A stretch of 64,000 nucleotides of DNA from contig JAUKTV010000024.1 in the NCBI GenBank assembly GCA_030549205.1, positions 62,001 through 126,000 on the forward strand. Reading direction: 5' to 3'. The position numbers and the translations under genes are program-made. Under the pieces are notes generated by a model. It had not been told where the DNA came from, made no database searches, and saw only the letters and a list, made by a program, of their open reading frames with translations. Below are positions 8,970 to 19,952 of this stretch, piece by piece. Numbering within the stretch: position 1 is the stretch's first letter; each line of letters starts with the position of its first letter. The stretch comes from Apiosordaria backusii. Lineage: Eukaryota; Ascomycota; Sordariomycetes; Sordariales; Lasiosphaeriaceae.

Positions 8970-11242
8970 GTGTCAAAAGACGATGACGGGCGGGGAAGAG
9001 AAGGCGGCACCGGCACGTCTTTATTGTTGGCGTGTCGCAAGGCAGGCAGCAACGGCCGAGACGGACTTGAAGGGTGCGACCAAGATGGCTATTGGCTGAC
9101 GGAGCAAGGCTGACGTAACCTCCGAGGCCGCTTGCAGGTGGTCCGTGGGTCGACTTGGTGTGCCGTGGGCGAGGCCTGAGAAGCGGCCAGGAAACAGGCG
9201 GGAAACAGGGTCAGACCAGAGGCAAACTGCTGGCGCCACCGTCGCTCTGCGCTGCGCAACTTGTCGCGATTGCCTTGTGATGGCTGGAATGGATGAGAAT
9301 GACAATGAACTCGGTTGCGCGCGAAAGCTAGTTAAAGCGTCGCGGGCGTCTATGAGGGAGAAATGAGAGACTCGTTCAAAAAGATGCAGCGAAATGAGTG
9401 CGCGAATAAAAAACGCAACAAGGTTTTGGTCGCGATGCGTTTTTTGGGGAGGTTTTTGCGTGGTTCAGCTGGAAAGCTTGATGTTGTTGCGAGATGATGG
9501 AGAGAGTTGGGGGGTGATGGGCGCTGTCACGCGGGTTGTAAGGGGAGACGCTGCACCCAAGGGGGAAATTGTTTGGAAGTTGGATCGGAGAGGCAAAAGT
9601 GGATGCAAGGGGACAGGGGGGTTAGTCACAAACGCAAGCCCGGACCACCAGGGAGTGATCGAGGCAGGGTGGTTCTGCCACATAATTGGCCGAAGCCACA
9701 CAGCAGCATGGGGCAGAGCGGGGCGCCTTGTCTTACATGAGCCGTGTGCAACTTCGCAGCCGGGAAAGGAAGCAGCGCGAAGGCTCCAGGAAGACGCAAC
9801 AGAACGGCGCAGGTGCACAAACAGAGACTGCGCCAAGCCCCAGATCTCGAAAAATATAAGAGCACAGCGAGAAACGTCACAACGGTCGGCGATAAGAAAA
9901 CACGGTGTAGAAGAGCTACTAGGAGCCGACAACACACACTGACGTGGTCCCTTTCACCGCTGCCATCTTCCCCATCTGTCAGATAAGTTGCTCCGCGAAA
10001 ACTGGAGCGTTTGGAGCTGCCGGCGCAAGCTAAACTGGTCTGGAGCCTTGAAGCTTGCGCATCGAGCTGCACAGTGTGGGAACAGGAGATGGAGGGCAGT
10101 GCGCAACGCCAACCACTAACAAGAGGGTGTGGTGTGGGAGCTCGCAAGGTGGGCTTGCATGCATCTCGGGGGCCAGCAGGCAGTCGCAGTGTCGTGTTCC
10201 TATTTTATCTGTTATCGGATCCAGGAATAACGGGCCATCGCTTGACCCGATAGGCCCCGTTCAGGAGGCACGGATCCGTACCATAATAACTGTTCGCTTG
10301 GCATGTGTATTACACAGATTGCCGTGTTCCGCCATTGACGATTGCATTGCGAATCTCTGTTTTTGTGAATGCATTCCATCCACCTCATGTTTGCTGGGTC
10401 AACTCCGAAGCGCGCCGCAAAACATCACCAGCCCAGCAAAGTTTGAAGATGTCGTCAGTGGCCTCAGTGCATGACGCCTCGACAGGATATATCCGGACCG
10501 AAACATGAGTCGTCTCGACCTCCATCTTGCATGAACGTTGGGTGATGCGGGTAGCTGCATATGTTATGCCAGTGCTGAGAGGTGATGACAGAAGCCCCGT
10601 TATAAGCATGCAGGAATTGGGGTGTGAGTGTAGAGGCGATAGAAACACGGCTGTGGGCCGCGGTCTCTGCGCTCGGACTTCCAACAGGAGTACATGTCAA
10701 TCGCGAGGCTGGCTCAGTTTGATGGAGCGAACTGTTAAGGACCGAATCTCAACACTCCGAATTATGCAGCCTTCTCATCACATCCGCAGATCACTAACAC
10801 AGATGAGAGTTATGAAGATGGCAGGTTATAGCCTGGCTCTTCCGTCTTGCGACAAGTGGATTCTTGATGAATCAGAAAGAAGGGAGAACTTTCTAGATGT
10901 GCAACCATATCGGTATAGAATAATACTCTGCTGGTTGGTTGGTTAGATTGATCTATTCTGCATGGATAACATTCGCGATCTATATCACCTTGACTGGTTT
11001 GCACGCTTGTTTGGTGGTGCAAGGCTGCAAATACCCAGCAGCCTGCGCCCAATTGGATTTTGGTAGGGATTATAAAATAAAACCAAATGCTCCGGTACAA
11101 GATAGAAGTTTAAATAAGTCTCAGGATACCCATTGTTTGTAAAAAGGTATGCTCATTGACTCTTGCCTTTTCTTTTATCAGAAATCTTATCAATCTTATC
11201 GATAATGAGCTGTCAACCCCACAGTGTTTTACGCGTCAAATA
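8970..11242. other. 2.3-kb divergent intergenic region, AHC1-like / Alba
   Basis: No gene is supported. It must hold both promoters. ORFs up to 182 aa on either strand are compositionally mixed and have no recognisable domain. A TATA-like element lies at its right end (11071-11080). Confidence 0.5.
11071..11080 (+). promoter_or_regulatory. TATA box for the Alba-domain gene
   Basis: TATAAAATAA lies 163 bp before the chosen ATG at 11243, in a suitable position for a core promoter. Inference from sequence only. Confidence 0.4.
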
Positions 11243-12256
11243 ATGACCGAGTCGTGGCATGGATTTTCTGAGCGACAGCCAGCCTCAGCTGCACCCTTTC
11301 CTGCTACACAACAATCAGATTTCTGCGAAACATTCCACCAGCTAACCTCAGGCCTGGACACATCGCATCGCCAAGCCCACCCGAGCAAACATATGGCCGC
11401 ACTGCAAGCCATCCCACCTACACAAAATCCGCAAGACACCATGCGTCCACAACTATCTGGGCTGCTTGGAAAGCGCAAATTCCTTGGCGACGACATCGAT
11501 CCCACATCCTCTAGAAAAAAGCGAACAGGTGCAGGTCGACTCGAGGGCCGATCTCAGACCCAATCCCAAACACAAACCTCATCATCGTCGTCGACGGCAA
11601 CCACCCCAAATGCCAGCCCCTTCGCCCAGATCTACAACCCCGTCCTCGAAAGGATCATCCCAAAATACGAAGTCAAGGCTATGAGCGTCATCCCCTCCAC
11701 GGGCATATCAAAACACGTCGACAAAGCCCTCCAACACCTTGGTCGATTCAGCGCATGGGACCACACAGTCCTCCCCGGCGTGGTGCTACTATGCGCCAAG
11801 TCGGCCACCTCCAACAAACTCATCACCATCGCGGAATTGGTCCGAAGACGAATCGGCGAGTCGGAGCAAAAGTGGTACCAATACAACATTTTGAGCGAGA
11901 CGGTGGTCTACGAAGACTCTGCTTCTGTACGCACGCAGCAGCCGGTCGACGACTTTCCCTCGATAGTGGAGGATACATACATGGATGTGGATGGTGAGGG
12001 AGACGGACAGCGAAATACTGAAAATAATGGTGGTGGTGGTGGTGGTGGTACGGAAGAGGCTTACTTTGAGTCGATGAGACCCATCATTCACGAGCAGGCT
12101 GTCGACCCGGCCAAACCAAAGTACAAAGCGCATATGACGGTTCTGTTATCGAGGGTCCCATTGGAAGAGCTCAGAGTCTTGGCAAACGTGGGCACTCAGA
12201 CGAATGAGCAGTACATCGATGATCTGCGGCGCAGGAAGGATGGTATGGCTCGTTAG
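11243..12256 (+). CDS. Alba-like nucleic-acid-binding domain protein
   Basis: 337 aa from the first in-frame ATG (11243; the open frame further upstream lacks an ATG). The N-terminal 130 residues are disordered and Gln/Ser/Thr-rich, with a basic patch (GKRKFLGDD, SRKKRTG). An Alba-like fold covers about 135-225: PKYEVKAMSVIPSTGISKHVDKALQHLG, then VVLLCAKSATSNKLITIAELVRRRI. This matches the Alba pattern of a first strand, a helix carrying a K, and a second helix with xxAxELxxRR. A poly-Gly run (encoded by GGT repeats near 12030-12050) and a C-terminal helix follow. Known family role: RNA or DNA binding; eukaryotic Alba-like proteins of the Rpp20/Rpp25 type are RNase P/MRP subunits. A specific role for this protein is not inferable. 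Confidence 0.75.
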   Translation: MTESWHGFSERQPASAAPFPATQQSDFCETFHQLTSGLDTSHRQAHPSKHMAALQAIPPTQNPQDTMRPQLSGLLGKRKFLGDDIDPTSSRKKRTGAGRLEGRSQTQSQTQTSSSSSTATTPNASPFAQIYNPVLERIIPKYEVKAMSVIPSTGISKHVDKALQHLGRFSAWDHTVLPGVVLLCAKSATSNKLITIAELVRRRIGESEQKWYQYNILSETVVYEDSASVRTQQPVDDFPSIVEDTYMDVDGEGDGQRNTENNGGGGGGGTEEAYFESMRPIIHEQAVDPAKPKYKAHMTVLLSRVPLEELRVLANVGTQTNEQYIDDLRRRKDGMAR

Positions 12257-12876
12257 GTGGCTTTGGCAGAAGCATGACCGGTTTACTTGGGATAGAGCGT
12301 TCACGGAAAGGCGTCATCGGCCAGTATGGGAAAAGCACGGCATAATCTGAGAGTCACGGCGTTTGGCATTTTTATGATACCCAGCATTTTTTCGCGGGCA
12401 GATGATCTGCCAATACAGGATCTGGAATTTCCTTTTTTATTTCACACCCAAGGACAAGATTTGTAGTGTATGGGCTCTGTAAGATAGGTATCAGTGAAGA
12501 TTAACTCAGCTATTTGAGCTGAGACTATTATCCCCATTGACCTTATGGAGTTGTAGTCTCCTGAAAAACGCCAGCTATATAAAATTCAGACGTAGTAACA
12601 AAAGTGCATGCAACCTTCTCTCGTTTACACTCTACCCATGACACCCAACCACCATGCAGCCAATACAATGCTATGCAATACCATGCAGTACTAGAACAGA
12701 TTTACGTACCAGACAACCCCGGAAAATATCAGTCTGTTGTTACACCCAATTCGGCCACACAAAGCAGACGCCAGTTGGTCTGATTCGTCTCATCACTACC
12801 CTTTCGTCCTCTCTTCATTTCCCTCATAATCCCCTCCTCCTCGCCTTTCCCAAACACTTCAAAACGACCCTGACGT
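12257..12876. other. Convergent intergenic region Alba / VTC1
   Basis: 620 bp with the 3' UTRs of two converging genes. A TATATAAAA at 12576-12584 is TATA-like but no plausible gene follows it. Confidence 0.5.
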
Positions 12877-13330
12877 TCAAGGCTTGTCTCCCTCCTGCGA
12901 GGAGTACGTGATTCTCAACACAAAGTTGACCACCACAGCCAGCAGCAAAATGATGGCCAAAAACGTCGGGCCGAACCGGTCGTCGAAGCCGGCCTGCCCC
13001 CTCATCCGTATCGATTTCGCTCGCCAGTGGTACGTTATCAGCGCGTAGATCATGGTCGCCATCGCCACGCCCGTGAAGAGAAAGGCGGAGATGAAGGCGG
13101 GGCGGTCGCCAAAGTTGAGCATGCCGATGGCGAGGGCGCCGAGGATGACGGTGAAGTTGAGCCACGAGAGGAAGGTGCGCTCGTTGGCGAAGAAGACTTT
13201 GGGCTCGACGCGGGTGGGGAGCGCGATGCGCTTGCCTATGTAGATGATCACATATTAGTCGAGCTTTGGGGTATGTGGGAGAAATCAAAAACGAACCCGG
13301 CGCGGTCTGAAGAAGAGGTTGGCTAGACAT
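12877..13330 (-). CDS. vtc1: VTC1, vacuolar transporter chaperone subunit (DUF202)
   Basis: Exons 13297-13330 and 12877-13235, with a 61-nt intron (donor GTTCGT, acceptor TAG); 130 aa. The spliced start SSQPLLQTAPGKRIALPTR matches the yeast Vtc1 N terminus closely, and the core PTRVEPKVFFANERTFLSWL is the family signature. Three membrane segments follow: LNFTVILGALAIGML, AFLFTGVAMATMIYALI and FGPTFLAIILLLAVVVNFVL. Known role: small subunit of the VTC complex that makes and translocates polyphosphate into vacuoles. It also affects V-ATPase and microautophagy. The length equals the family norm (129 in yeast). A Pho4-type CACGTGGG lies 284 bp upstream, consistent with phosphate control. Confidence 0.95.
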
Positions 13331-14215
13331 GATGATGGGTTTGGATCCAAAGAAATAAACAAGAGAATTGTGTCCGTCCAGACAGTGGTATATAGAGAAA
13401 TAGCTCGATTATCCAAAGATGTTGGTGATACCGTCGAGAGCGAGCCGGTTGTGGTGTTGTTTCTGCCACCGAGTTAGATCTGCAAAAAGCCGTTGCGCCG
13501 CAGTGCAAGTGCTCCAGATGGTGCCAGTTGGGGGCGCAGAGAGGTTGAAGCTTCAATTGATCAATGAGAAACAACGTCAGAGGCCCCGCAGCACTTGCAG
13601 CCGAACCACGATGCACGTGGGTCCAGTCCCTCGATTTGACTGGATGCAGGTAAGCTCACGTGATGAGCTGTTCTTTGGGTTTCTGGTTGCCCCGCAGCGC
13701 CCAGACCATGCTGCTCTTCAGTAAATGGCGAGGCTGAAGATTGTGCTCCTCTCTCCAAACAATCGATGGTGGGGATCGTGGGGTTGTGGCTTTGCCTGGC
13801 CAGTCCAATGGAGCTGACCTGTAGTCGAGATGTCATCCAAGTTGCCAACTTGATCCGACAAGGACGCCTGCGCAAGCTGTGCTGTAGACTTCAGTCCAAT
13901 AAATCATCATTCCAGCATCTCCTTGCATCTTGATCTCCAGCGTTCCCTGTGCTTTGTCTCTAGCTAATCTGTCCCTTGCCGCTGTTTTTGTTGACGGCAA
14001 GTTCTGGCCTTCGGGCTAACACACAGCACAACGTACCCTATTCGCTACGGTTCTTGGAGCGCGGGCATCCAACGAAACCCAAACAAACAAGCAGGTCGCA
14101 ACACCAGGACACGCCCTGCACTGTCACCGCATCTTCTAAACCACAACAACAACAACCATTGCCCCGCGAACACAGGAAGCAGCATCCAACCCAAAATAAT
14201 AACTCAACGGAAAAA
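13331..14215. promoter_or_regulatory. Divergent promoter region VTC1 / dynein light chain
   Basis: 885 bp between head-to-head genes. Two CACGTG E-boxes (13614-13621 and 13657-13662) lie on the VTC1 side. No gene is seen. Confidence 0.55.
13614..13621. promoter_or_regulatory. Pho4/NUC-1-type E-box (CACGTGGG)
   Basis: CACGTGGG is the high-affinity Pho4 consensus of yeast, and Neurospora NUC-1 also binds CACGTG. It sits 284 bp upstream of the VTC1 ATG, with a second CACGTG 43 bp further on. VTC genes are classic PHO-regulon targets in yeast. Binding here is inferred. Confidence 0.5.
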
Positions 14216-15003
14216 ATGGCCGAGACCAACTCTGTATGATTCTCCCAGGCTCTTCATTTATCCGCGACTCGGGCGTTAATACTAACCTTATCAACAAACA
14301 GCCAATTCCCTTCAAGCGTCTCGAGCAGATTGCTTCGGATGTGCGTCGACTCTCCCATTTACACCCCTCCCCGCCTTGAACAGTTTTCCCTCGACTGCTC
14401 TGCCTATTCAACTTGGAGCAAAACCCCAACATTACACCGAAATGCGATAACCTTGCGAGCGATCCCCGACTAACCAAACCCAATGCGATAACAGGCGTGC
14501 AACAGCGTTCTCGAGAACGTCGAGTTCTACGAGCACCCCAAGACCGCAGGATGGAATGAGACCATTATTGTACGTAATCTCCGATGGTCAAACTGTCTAT
14601 ACGCGATATGTCAAACCACGCAGTTTGACAGCTATCAATTCCATATGGGTATTTACAGAAGGCTAACATATCGCACTTTTGCTTGCCCAAACAGCAAAAA
14701 ATCCTCAAGGCGCTAATGTCCGAGGCCACTCCCCCCGACGCCAAATCGCCCACCTACAAGTTCGCCATCAACAGTACTATTGTTCAACACGTAGTCCCCA
14801 CCTCGCAGCTCAACAAGCCGACAAGCTCGACGACGGACGCCGAAGCCGCTGCTTCAGCCAAGAAGCAAGCGGGCCGTCGCGGCATGCACAGCGCTACCGG
14901 CGGTTACTGGAACGAGAAGACCGACGGCATGTGGAGCTACAAGTGGGATGGCGATGCTAAGGGCCTCGATGTAGTCTTGATGCTCATCTGGATTGCTGTT
15001 TAA
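14216..15003 (+). CDS. Tctex-type dynein light chain (DYNLT)
   Basis: Four exons: 14216-14233, 14302-14340, 14495-14569, 14695-15003; 146 aa, every junction in phase 0. The first exon is only 18 nt (MAETNS) and the second 39 nt. The Tctex-1 fold is clear: ENVEFYEHPKTAGWNETII, QKILKALMSEA, YKFAINSTIVQH, then the C-terminal GMHSATGGYWNEKTDGMWSYKW and GLDVVLMLIWIAV, the beta strands that form the dimer. A Ser/Thr/Ala insertion of about 20 residues before GMHSA is longer than in animal DYNLT1. Known role: light chain on the cytoplasmic dynein intermediate chain, acting in retrograde transport of nuclei and vesicles. Confidence 0.93.
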
Positions 15004-17502
15004 GAGGGATCTAGAAGGCGTCTTGATAGCGGCGAGGGCAAGAAGGGGGGTGGTAGATTTGTGGGATGTTAACAAGACAAGAAACTCTCTCGATGTTAGC
15101 GTTTTGGCATCATCGTCGTCATTTTGGCGTGCTGATATTGAAGCAACATTATTTTAATTTGATGGTTTATTTACACCAAACGGCGCACTGGGGTTCGCAC
15201 TGTTCTGCGAATCGAGGAGGGGTGGAAACAAGGTGTTTCTGAATACCCTCGCTTTTTCGGCCCCCAGTCTATCGAGGTCGGCTGTTACTTGCATGGTAAT
15301 TCAGCTGTTACAGGTGTCACTTCAAGCATTGTTACTTACGATCATCTTTCGGATGAGGTTATTGCCAGTGGTATGTGGGGGGTGTTGACCCGAGATCTTC
15401 AGGGTATGACGCCCGACATACGTAAGGTGTTTATATCATTTTCGATGAGGGGCAAGTTCATCCCATTGCGACATTTTGCATGAAGAGGCGGCACCGGCAG
15501 CCTGGAAACCGTTGTGGCTTTCTGAAGTTTCATTTACAATATACATAAGGTCAGCTTGATACTGAGCCATGGAAGGGGCTCAAGCCGACGGGAGCTATCT
15601 GAACAGCAATACACTTTCACAACAAACTACGGTATCTCTTCTTGAGGTCTAAACTATATCGCCCCGTAGGCTACGGCCGGTCGGGTCTGGTCCGGGGCAG
15701 AAAAGGCCAGTTGCCGGCCGTAAAAAGGTATGGGGGCGGCACGGTCAATCACGGCAGACCTTGAGCCGATCTTGTCTCCTGTGATGTCTTTCGCCACTCG
15801 GTTGTTTTCGTGCTGCCATCATGTGTTACAGCTGGTTGAGAGTGTGGATGAATTCGATACCGAATATCTCACTCTATGGTCTGATTGTAGATCCTTTGGA
15901 GTTTGCAGAGCTGACGTTGACTGATCTCATGTCGCATCGGATGCCACCCAGACCGTTTTGCTCACGTGTTCGTCGTCATTGACTCCTGAGATGAGGGGGG
16001 CAGAACGCTCCGGCAGGCTGGGTGGGATGAGATGGAAACGGACGCGATTCACTCTTTTTGAGTTTACCCCTTATCCCAAGTTTCTGGAACATGACCGTTT
16101 CAATAACTGCCAGATCTTATTAGACTTGCTAACTACGGAGATCCCCGCTGGATCGTTTAAACAGTTGAGGCACAAAACATAGTCCCGTCGTCCATCCCCG
16201 CCTTTGAAGTTCCAGGACTTGATGAACAGCCTGAAGGTGCAGTCTGTAGCTGTCTGAAATGTGTGCAATGCAACAGTACAGCAGATACGGAAGTGGCGAG
16301 GTGCCAGCCCGGTGACCGTCGGGTCGATTTCGCAACCGCCGCGTTTATCGGGGCCAAGAGTTGGCGACGTTGGCACGCAGGAGGATGCATCATCGCTTCT
16401 GCAGAGAGAACGATCCAGACGAGCCCATCCCCACACGATCCCATATCGACTTCATGACAACCCCTGTCAGTCTTGAACCGTCACCCAAAACCCCCTCCAC
16501 ACCACCATCGAGTTCTGGGCGTTCGAGTTGTTACAGCTTATCATTGCCTCTTGATCGGCCGATGTTCACTGTGACGCTTTGCGCGAACCGCGAAACAGGA
16601 TTCTGGTCAAGGCAGCCGAGGCATCGATTGGCCGGAGCTACAGAGACGTGCATTACCCCGTCGTTCGAGGAGTGCTTTGGGGCGTACTGATTTGTCTGAG
16701 CTGCCCACTGGTTACAGCCGCACGGCGTCGGCAGGCTCGTGCATGTTGGACAAAGCATGACCCCAGCTTCGAAGATCGAGAGGAATCCACATTTCGTCGT
16801 GCTCAGTGCAGGCCCGGGTTGGTGACCACCGGAAACCGGGCCAGGAGGCCAGGGACAAGCCTACACTACAGCCAGCTAATCAGGCGGTGCCGATCGTCCC
16901 CTCCCTCCGAATCCTTTTTATTCGTCCGTCTCACTCACGTACTCACCAGACCTACTCCAACTTTCCCCGTCCTTCTACTGGTGTTCGACTTGTATTTGTT
17001 GATTTTTACGGCACTCCGCCCCTCCCGCTCAAGGACCGACCCAGACACGCGGCACCCCCGGCCCCTCCCTCTGCTCACTTATATCCGGCCTTGACCACCA
17101 CAAAGACAATTTCGCCCCTCTCCTTTGAACAAGACTGCATATTAATAACCTTGTGGTATCCCCTCCAACTCACATGAGCTTGCTATTGAGGGGGTTTCCG
17201 CATTCACTCCGTGAGACATTCGGCTTCGGTACTTGAAGTCTCTGCGCGCAACCATTTCGGCATCGATACCTGACATCGCTCGATATACATAAGAGCCCGA
17301 TCTATAAACAGACACCAACCGGGTCTAGTTCACAGATACCCACACTCGCAGCAACCATCATCTCATCGCCTATCGCTTGATTGACTTGACAACTCGTCAC
17401 ACGCGAACAGTGCAATTCTTCCACCACCGAGTGTGAATATCTCAACCATCAACTCCACCCTCTACACGGGACAGTTAGGAGGTTTCACTGTCAACCGCCA
17501 AT
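15004..17502. other. 2.5-kb intergenic region upstream of the F-box gene
   Basis: No gene is supported. The left part is the 3' UTR of the dynein light chain. The right part, with a TATAAA at 17303-17308 and a CA/CT-rich leader, is the F-box gene promoter. Intervening ORFs overlap on both strands and lack motifs. Confidence 0.5.
17303..17308 (+). promoter_or_regulatory. TATA box for the F-box gene
   Basis: TATAAA lies 195 bp before the ATG at 17503, followed by a pyrimidine-rich leader. Inference. Confidence 0.4.
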
Positions 17503-18438
17503 ATGCTCACCATGCTGGAGCAAGTACCTTCTCCCTACACCAGGGAGGAGCATTGGCTCAATGAGCAGAGTCTTGCGCGGAATGGAGACAACAAGCGTGC
17601 TCCCCGCCGCTCGCAGACTCACCATGATTACTACATCCCCCAACCACCAGTCTTTACATTACAGACTATTCACTCTCCGCCGCTGTCACCAGGACTTTCT
17701 CAGGGCTCGCCGCTGTCGTCGACAGTGACTAGCCCAACAACAGAGCAAGACAAGCAGCTAGAGCAACCACCATCGAGAGCCGTTGCTCCCCGGCGTCCAC
17801 CACTCGGCCCCCCTCGCCGGTCCTACTCCGTCACAGACAAGGAACCAATTCCCCATCACCACCGTCCCGGAGGTCGCCTGCAGCTGATGGATCTCCCCGC
17901 CGAGATTCATTATGCGATCTTTGACTTTCTCGACCCCATCGACAGCACCTGCTTGGGTCTGACCAACTCCCACCTCTACTCCATCCACCGCCGGTTGCAT
18001 GGCACCGTGAGACTATCTGTCCACCGCTCCGGCCCCAACGAGCTAGAATGGGCTTGGTTCTTTGCCGGCCAGCACGTCCTGGCGAAGCCATCCCTTATGA
18101 CGCAAGAAGCGGAACCAGGCGCGCGGGAGGGGTTGAACCCGATGGAGAAGGAAGCGCTCAAGATGCTGAGGATCAAAGGGCAGGCGTACTGCAGGAAGTG
18201 CGGGGTTAGGAGGTGCCAGCTGCAGAAGCACATTATGGACTGGATGGGGGATGGGTATGAGTATTGCGAGATTACGCAAAAGTTTGGGCCGAGGGCGCCC
18301 GAAGGGGCGAAGAAGGCTTGTTATAGGTGCAGTCCTAGTAATAGTAGTTGGTGTGGGAGGCATGGGAGGAGGAAGAATACGACTATTGCCGCGGGGAAGA
18401 AACAGGAGAAGGGGGTGGTTTTGGGGACGGGAGCATAA
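17503..18438 (+). CDS. F-box protein with Cys-rich C-terminal module
   Basis: A single-exon 311-aa ORF. Residues 1-125 are disordered and Pro/Ser-rich. The F-box lies at about 126-165 (LMDLPAEIHYAIFDFLDPIDSTCLGLTNSHLYSIHRR), with the usual L-P-x-E-[IL] start. After a Trp-containing segment, a Cys cluster at about 230-290 has YCRKCGVRRC, then YEYC, CYRCSP and WCGRHGRR. It looks like a metal-binding module seen in many Pezizomycotina F-box proteins. Known role of the class: Skp1-dependent substrate receptor of an SCF ubiquitin ligase; the substrate is unknown. GC content and Gly/Arg codon use change near the 3' end, where the sequence becomes G-rich. A second ATG at codon 4 could also be used. 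Confidence 0.8.
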   Translation: MLTMLEQVPSPYTREEHWLNEQSLARNGDNKRAPRRSQTHHDYYIPQPPVFTLQTIHSPPLSPGLSQGSPLSSTVTSPTTEQDKQLEQPPSRAVAPRRPPLGPPRRSYSVTDKEPIPHHHRPGGRLQLMDLPAEIHYAIFDFLDPIDSTCLGLTNSHLYSIHRRLHGTVRLSVHRSGPNELEWAWFFAGQHVLAKPSLMTQEAEPGAREGLNPMEKEALKMLRIKGQAYCRKCGVRRCQLQKHIMDWMGDGYEYCEITQKFGPRAPEGAKKACYRCSPSNSSWCGRHGRRKNTTIAAGKKQEKGVVLGTGA

Positions 18439-19952
18439 GCGTGGGATTTGGGTTGATTATGAGCTTGGACGTGTAATAATTATTTAGGTCTCTAATCTAT
18501 CTCCTTGTAGTGCGTGCTTTGGAGCGGTCTGTTTTAATGGGTCTGGCGGTGTTTGAAAGTTGAAGTTTGGTCTACAAGCAGGCAGGCAAAGCGAGCTGGG
18601 GGGGGCAAGCAAGGTGATGATTATGAAGTCGATATCGCTCACGTCGTCTAGTTCACGGTTTGTGGTGTTTATCACCGATTATGAGAATCATTGAATATTC
18701 TAAACATTTCATTCCCATGATTAGACTGCCTTCGCAATCCTGTCGTGAGCTCAGCTCCATCCCGCCCAAGCAAGGTCATAAAGCACAGACCAGGCCTATG
18801 ACGTGACGGGACCGCCGCGGCCGTTTGCCCGCCCGCACCCCGCCACCGGACCGCTGCGCCGAGAACGGAAAGACGGAAATGTTCCTGGAGCAGGAGTGGT
18901 CTGTGCGCCTTGATAGGAGATTCCATGGGTTATCAATCACCACAACCTGGAACCCCTGTCTCATTGATTCACCATTACTCATTCACCAGATATGAACTCT
19001 GCAACATGTTTGGTGAGTTTTGATGAGTGTAGGCGACAGGAATCTGAGTACCTATGTAGTACCTTACAGATAGTCTGCTTCCCGGAGGCATTGTAGCGAG
19101 TGTGGGTGAGATATGTACAATGGCTGATTTGGGATCTGGGAGGGTGAGATATTACGTTGGAAGCTGAAATTGATGCGGTTGACAGCTGGGTGGGTGTTCA
19201 TGGGATTGGATATGAGAAGGAGGATCTCACTGGGAGGGTTTAGAGGCAATGAGCTTTGATGTGGTTAGATCAAAAGTATATCGATTTGCACTAAGTGAGA
19301 TTGGAGGGTAAGTACCAGGTATGTTCACTTTACAGCTCCTGTGGAGGTTAGGCATGAGGATGCCTTTGTGAGCCACCGTGGTGGTTAATACGTCATGATA
19401 AAATTGTGGTATTCTTGAAGTGATGTTGTTAGATTTTAGTGATCATGGCCGTTAGGGCTGTGGTTGGTTGGAGGTTCTTGGATATCTATGTAGTCCTTTA
19501 CCTACTCGAGGAGATGAAGTCAGAATATCGCATCCCGCGCCACATGTCAACCGTTGGCGTTGCGTCTGTAGACAGTGAGCAAGTTCTTTTACAAATGCAG
19601 TCATATTGGGAATTATTGCCTTGTTCACGCGCTTGGAGGCAGGCGCTCTTGGCCTCTCAATTTTGTGATGTTGTATAGTGCTGATGGAGGCATGACCTGG
19701 GCAGCGGCCGCTACTCAGAACTGAAAGTTTCGTTGTGATGGGCTCAGTTACGAGGCCATATGACCTTGGTAAAGGGCGGGTATTGTTGCTCATGTACAAG
19801 CCGCAAGATATAAAGAACTGGTTTCCTGGTTAATCTCATCATTTCCAACCTCATCAACAGCAGCGGACAGAAGCAGCAGCAGTCTCAAACTCACAGCAAC
19901 CTACCGACTCAGATCTCCTCGCAGCTTCATTCAAAATAAAAGCATTATCAAT
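18439..19952. other. 1.5-kb intergenic region upstream of the CAP gene
   Basis: No gene is supported. It holds scattered TACCTA/TAGGTA motifs (about 19050-19075 and 19312-19322) and a TATAAAG at 19809-19815, 138 bp before the CAP ATG. Confidence 0.5.
19809..19815 (+). promoter_or_regulatory. TATA box for the CAP-domain gene
   Basis: TATAAAG lies 138 bp upstream of the ATG, followed by a CA/CT-rich leader typical of fungal 5' UTRs. It suggests the promoter of this frame-broken gene is intact. Confidence 0.4.

Noticed and set aside
9394..10508. Several ORFs of 99-182 aa on both strands
   Set aside because: They overlap each other in different frames, have no conserved motif, and lie in the AHC1/Alba divergent region.
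12654..12911. 85-aa plus-strand ORF after a TATA-like box
   Set aside because: It overlaps the VTC1 3' end antisense and shows no domain or codon bias.
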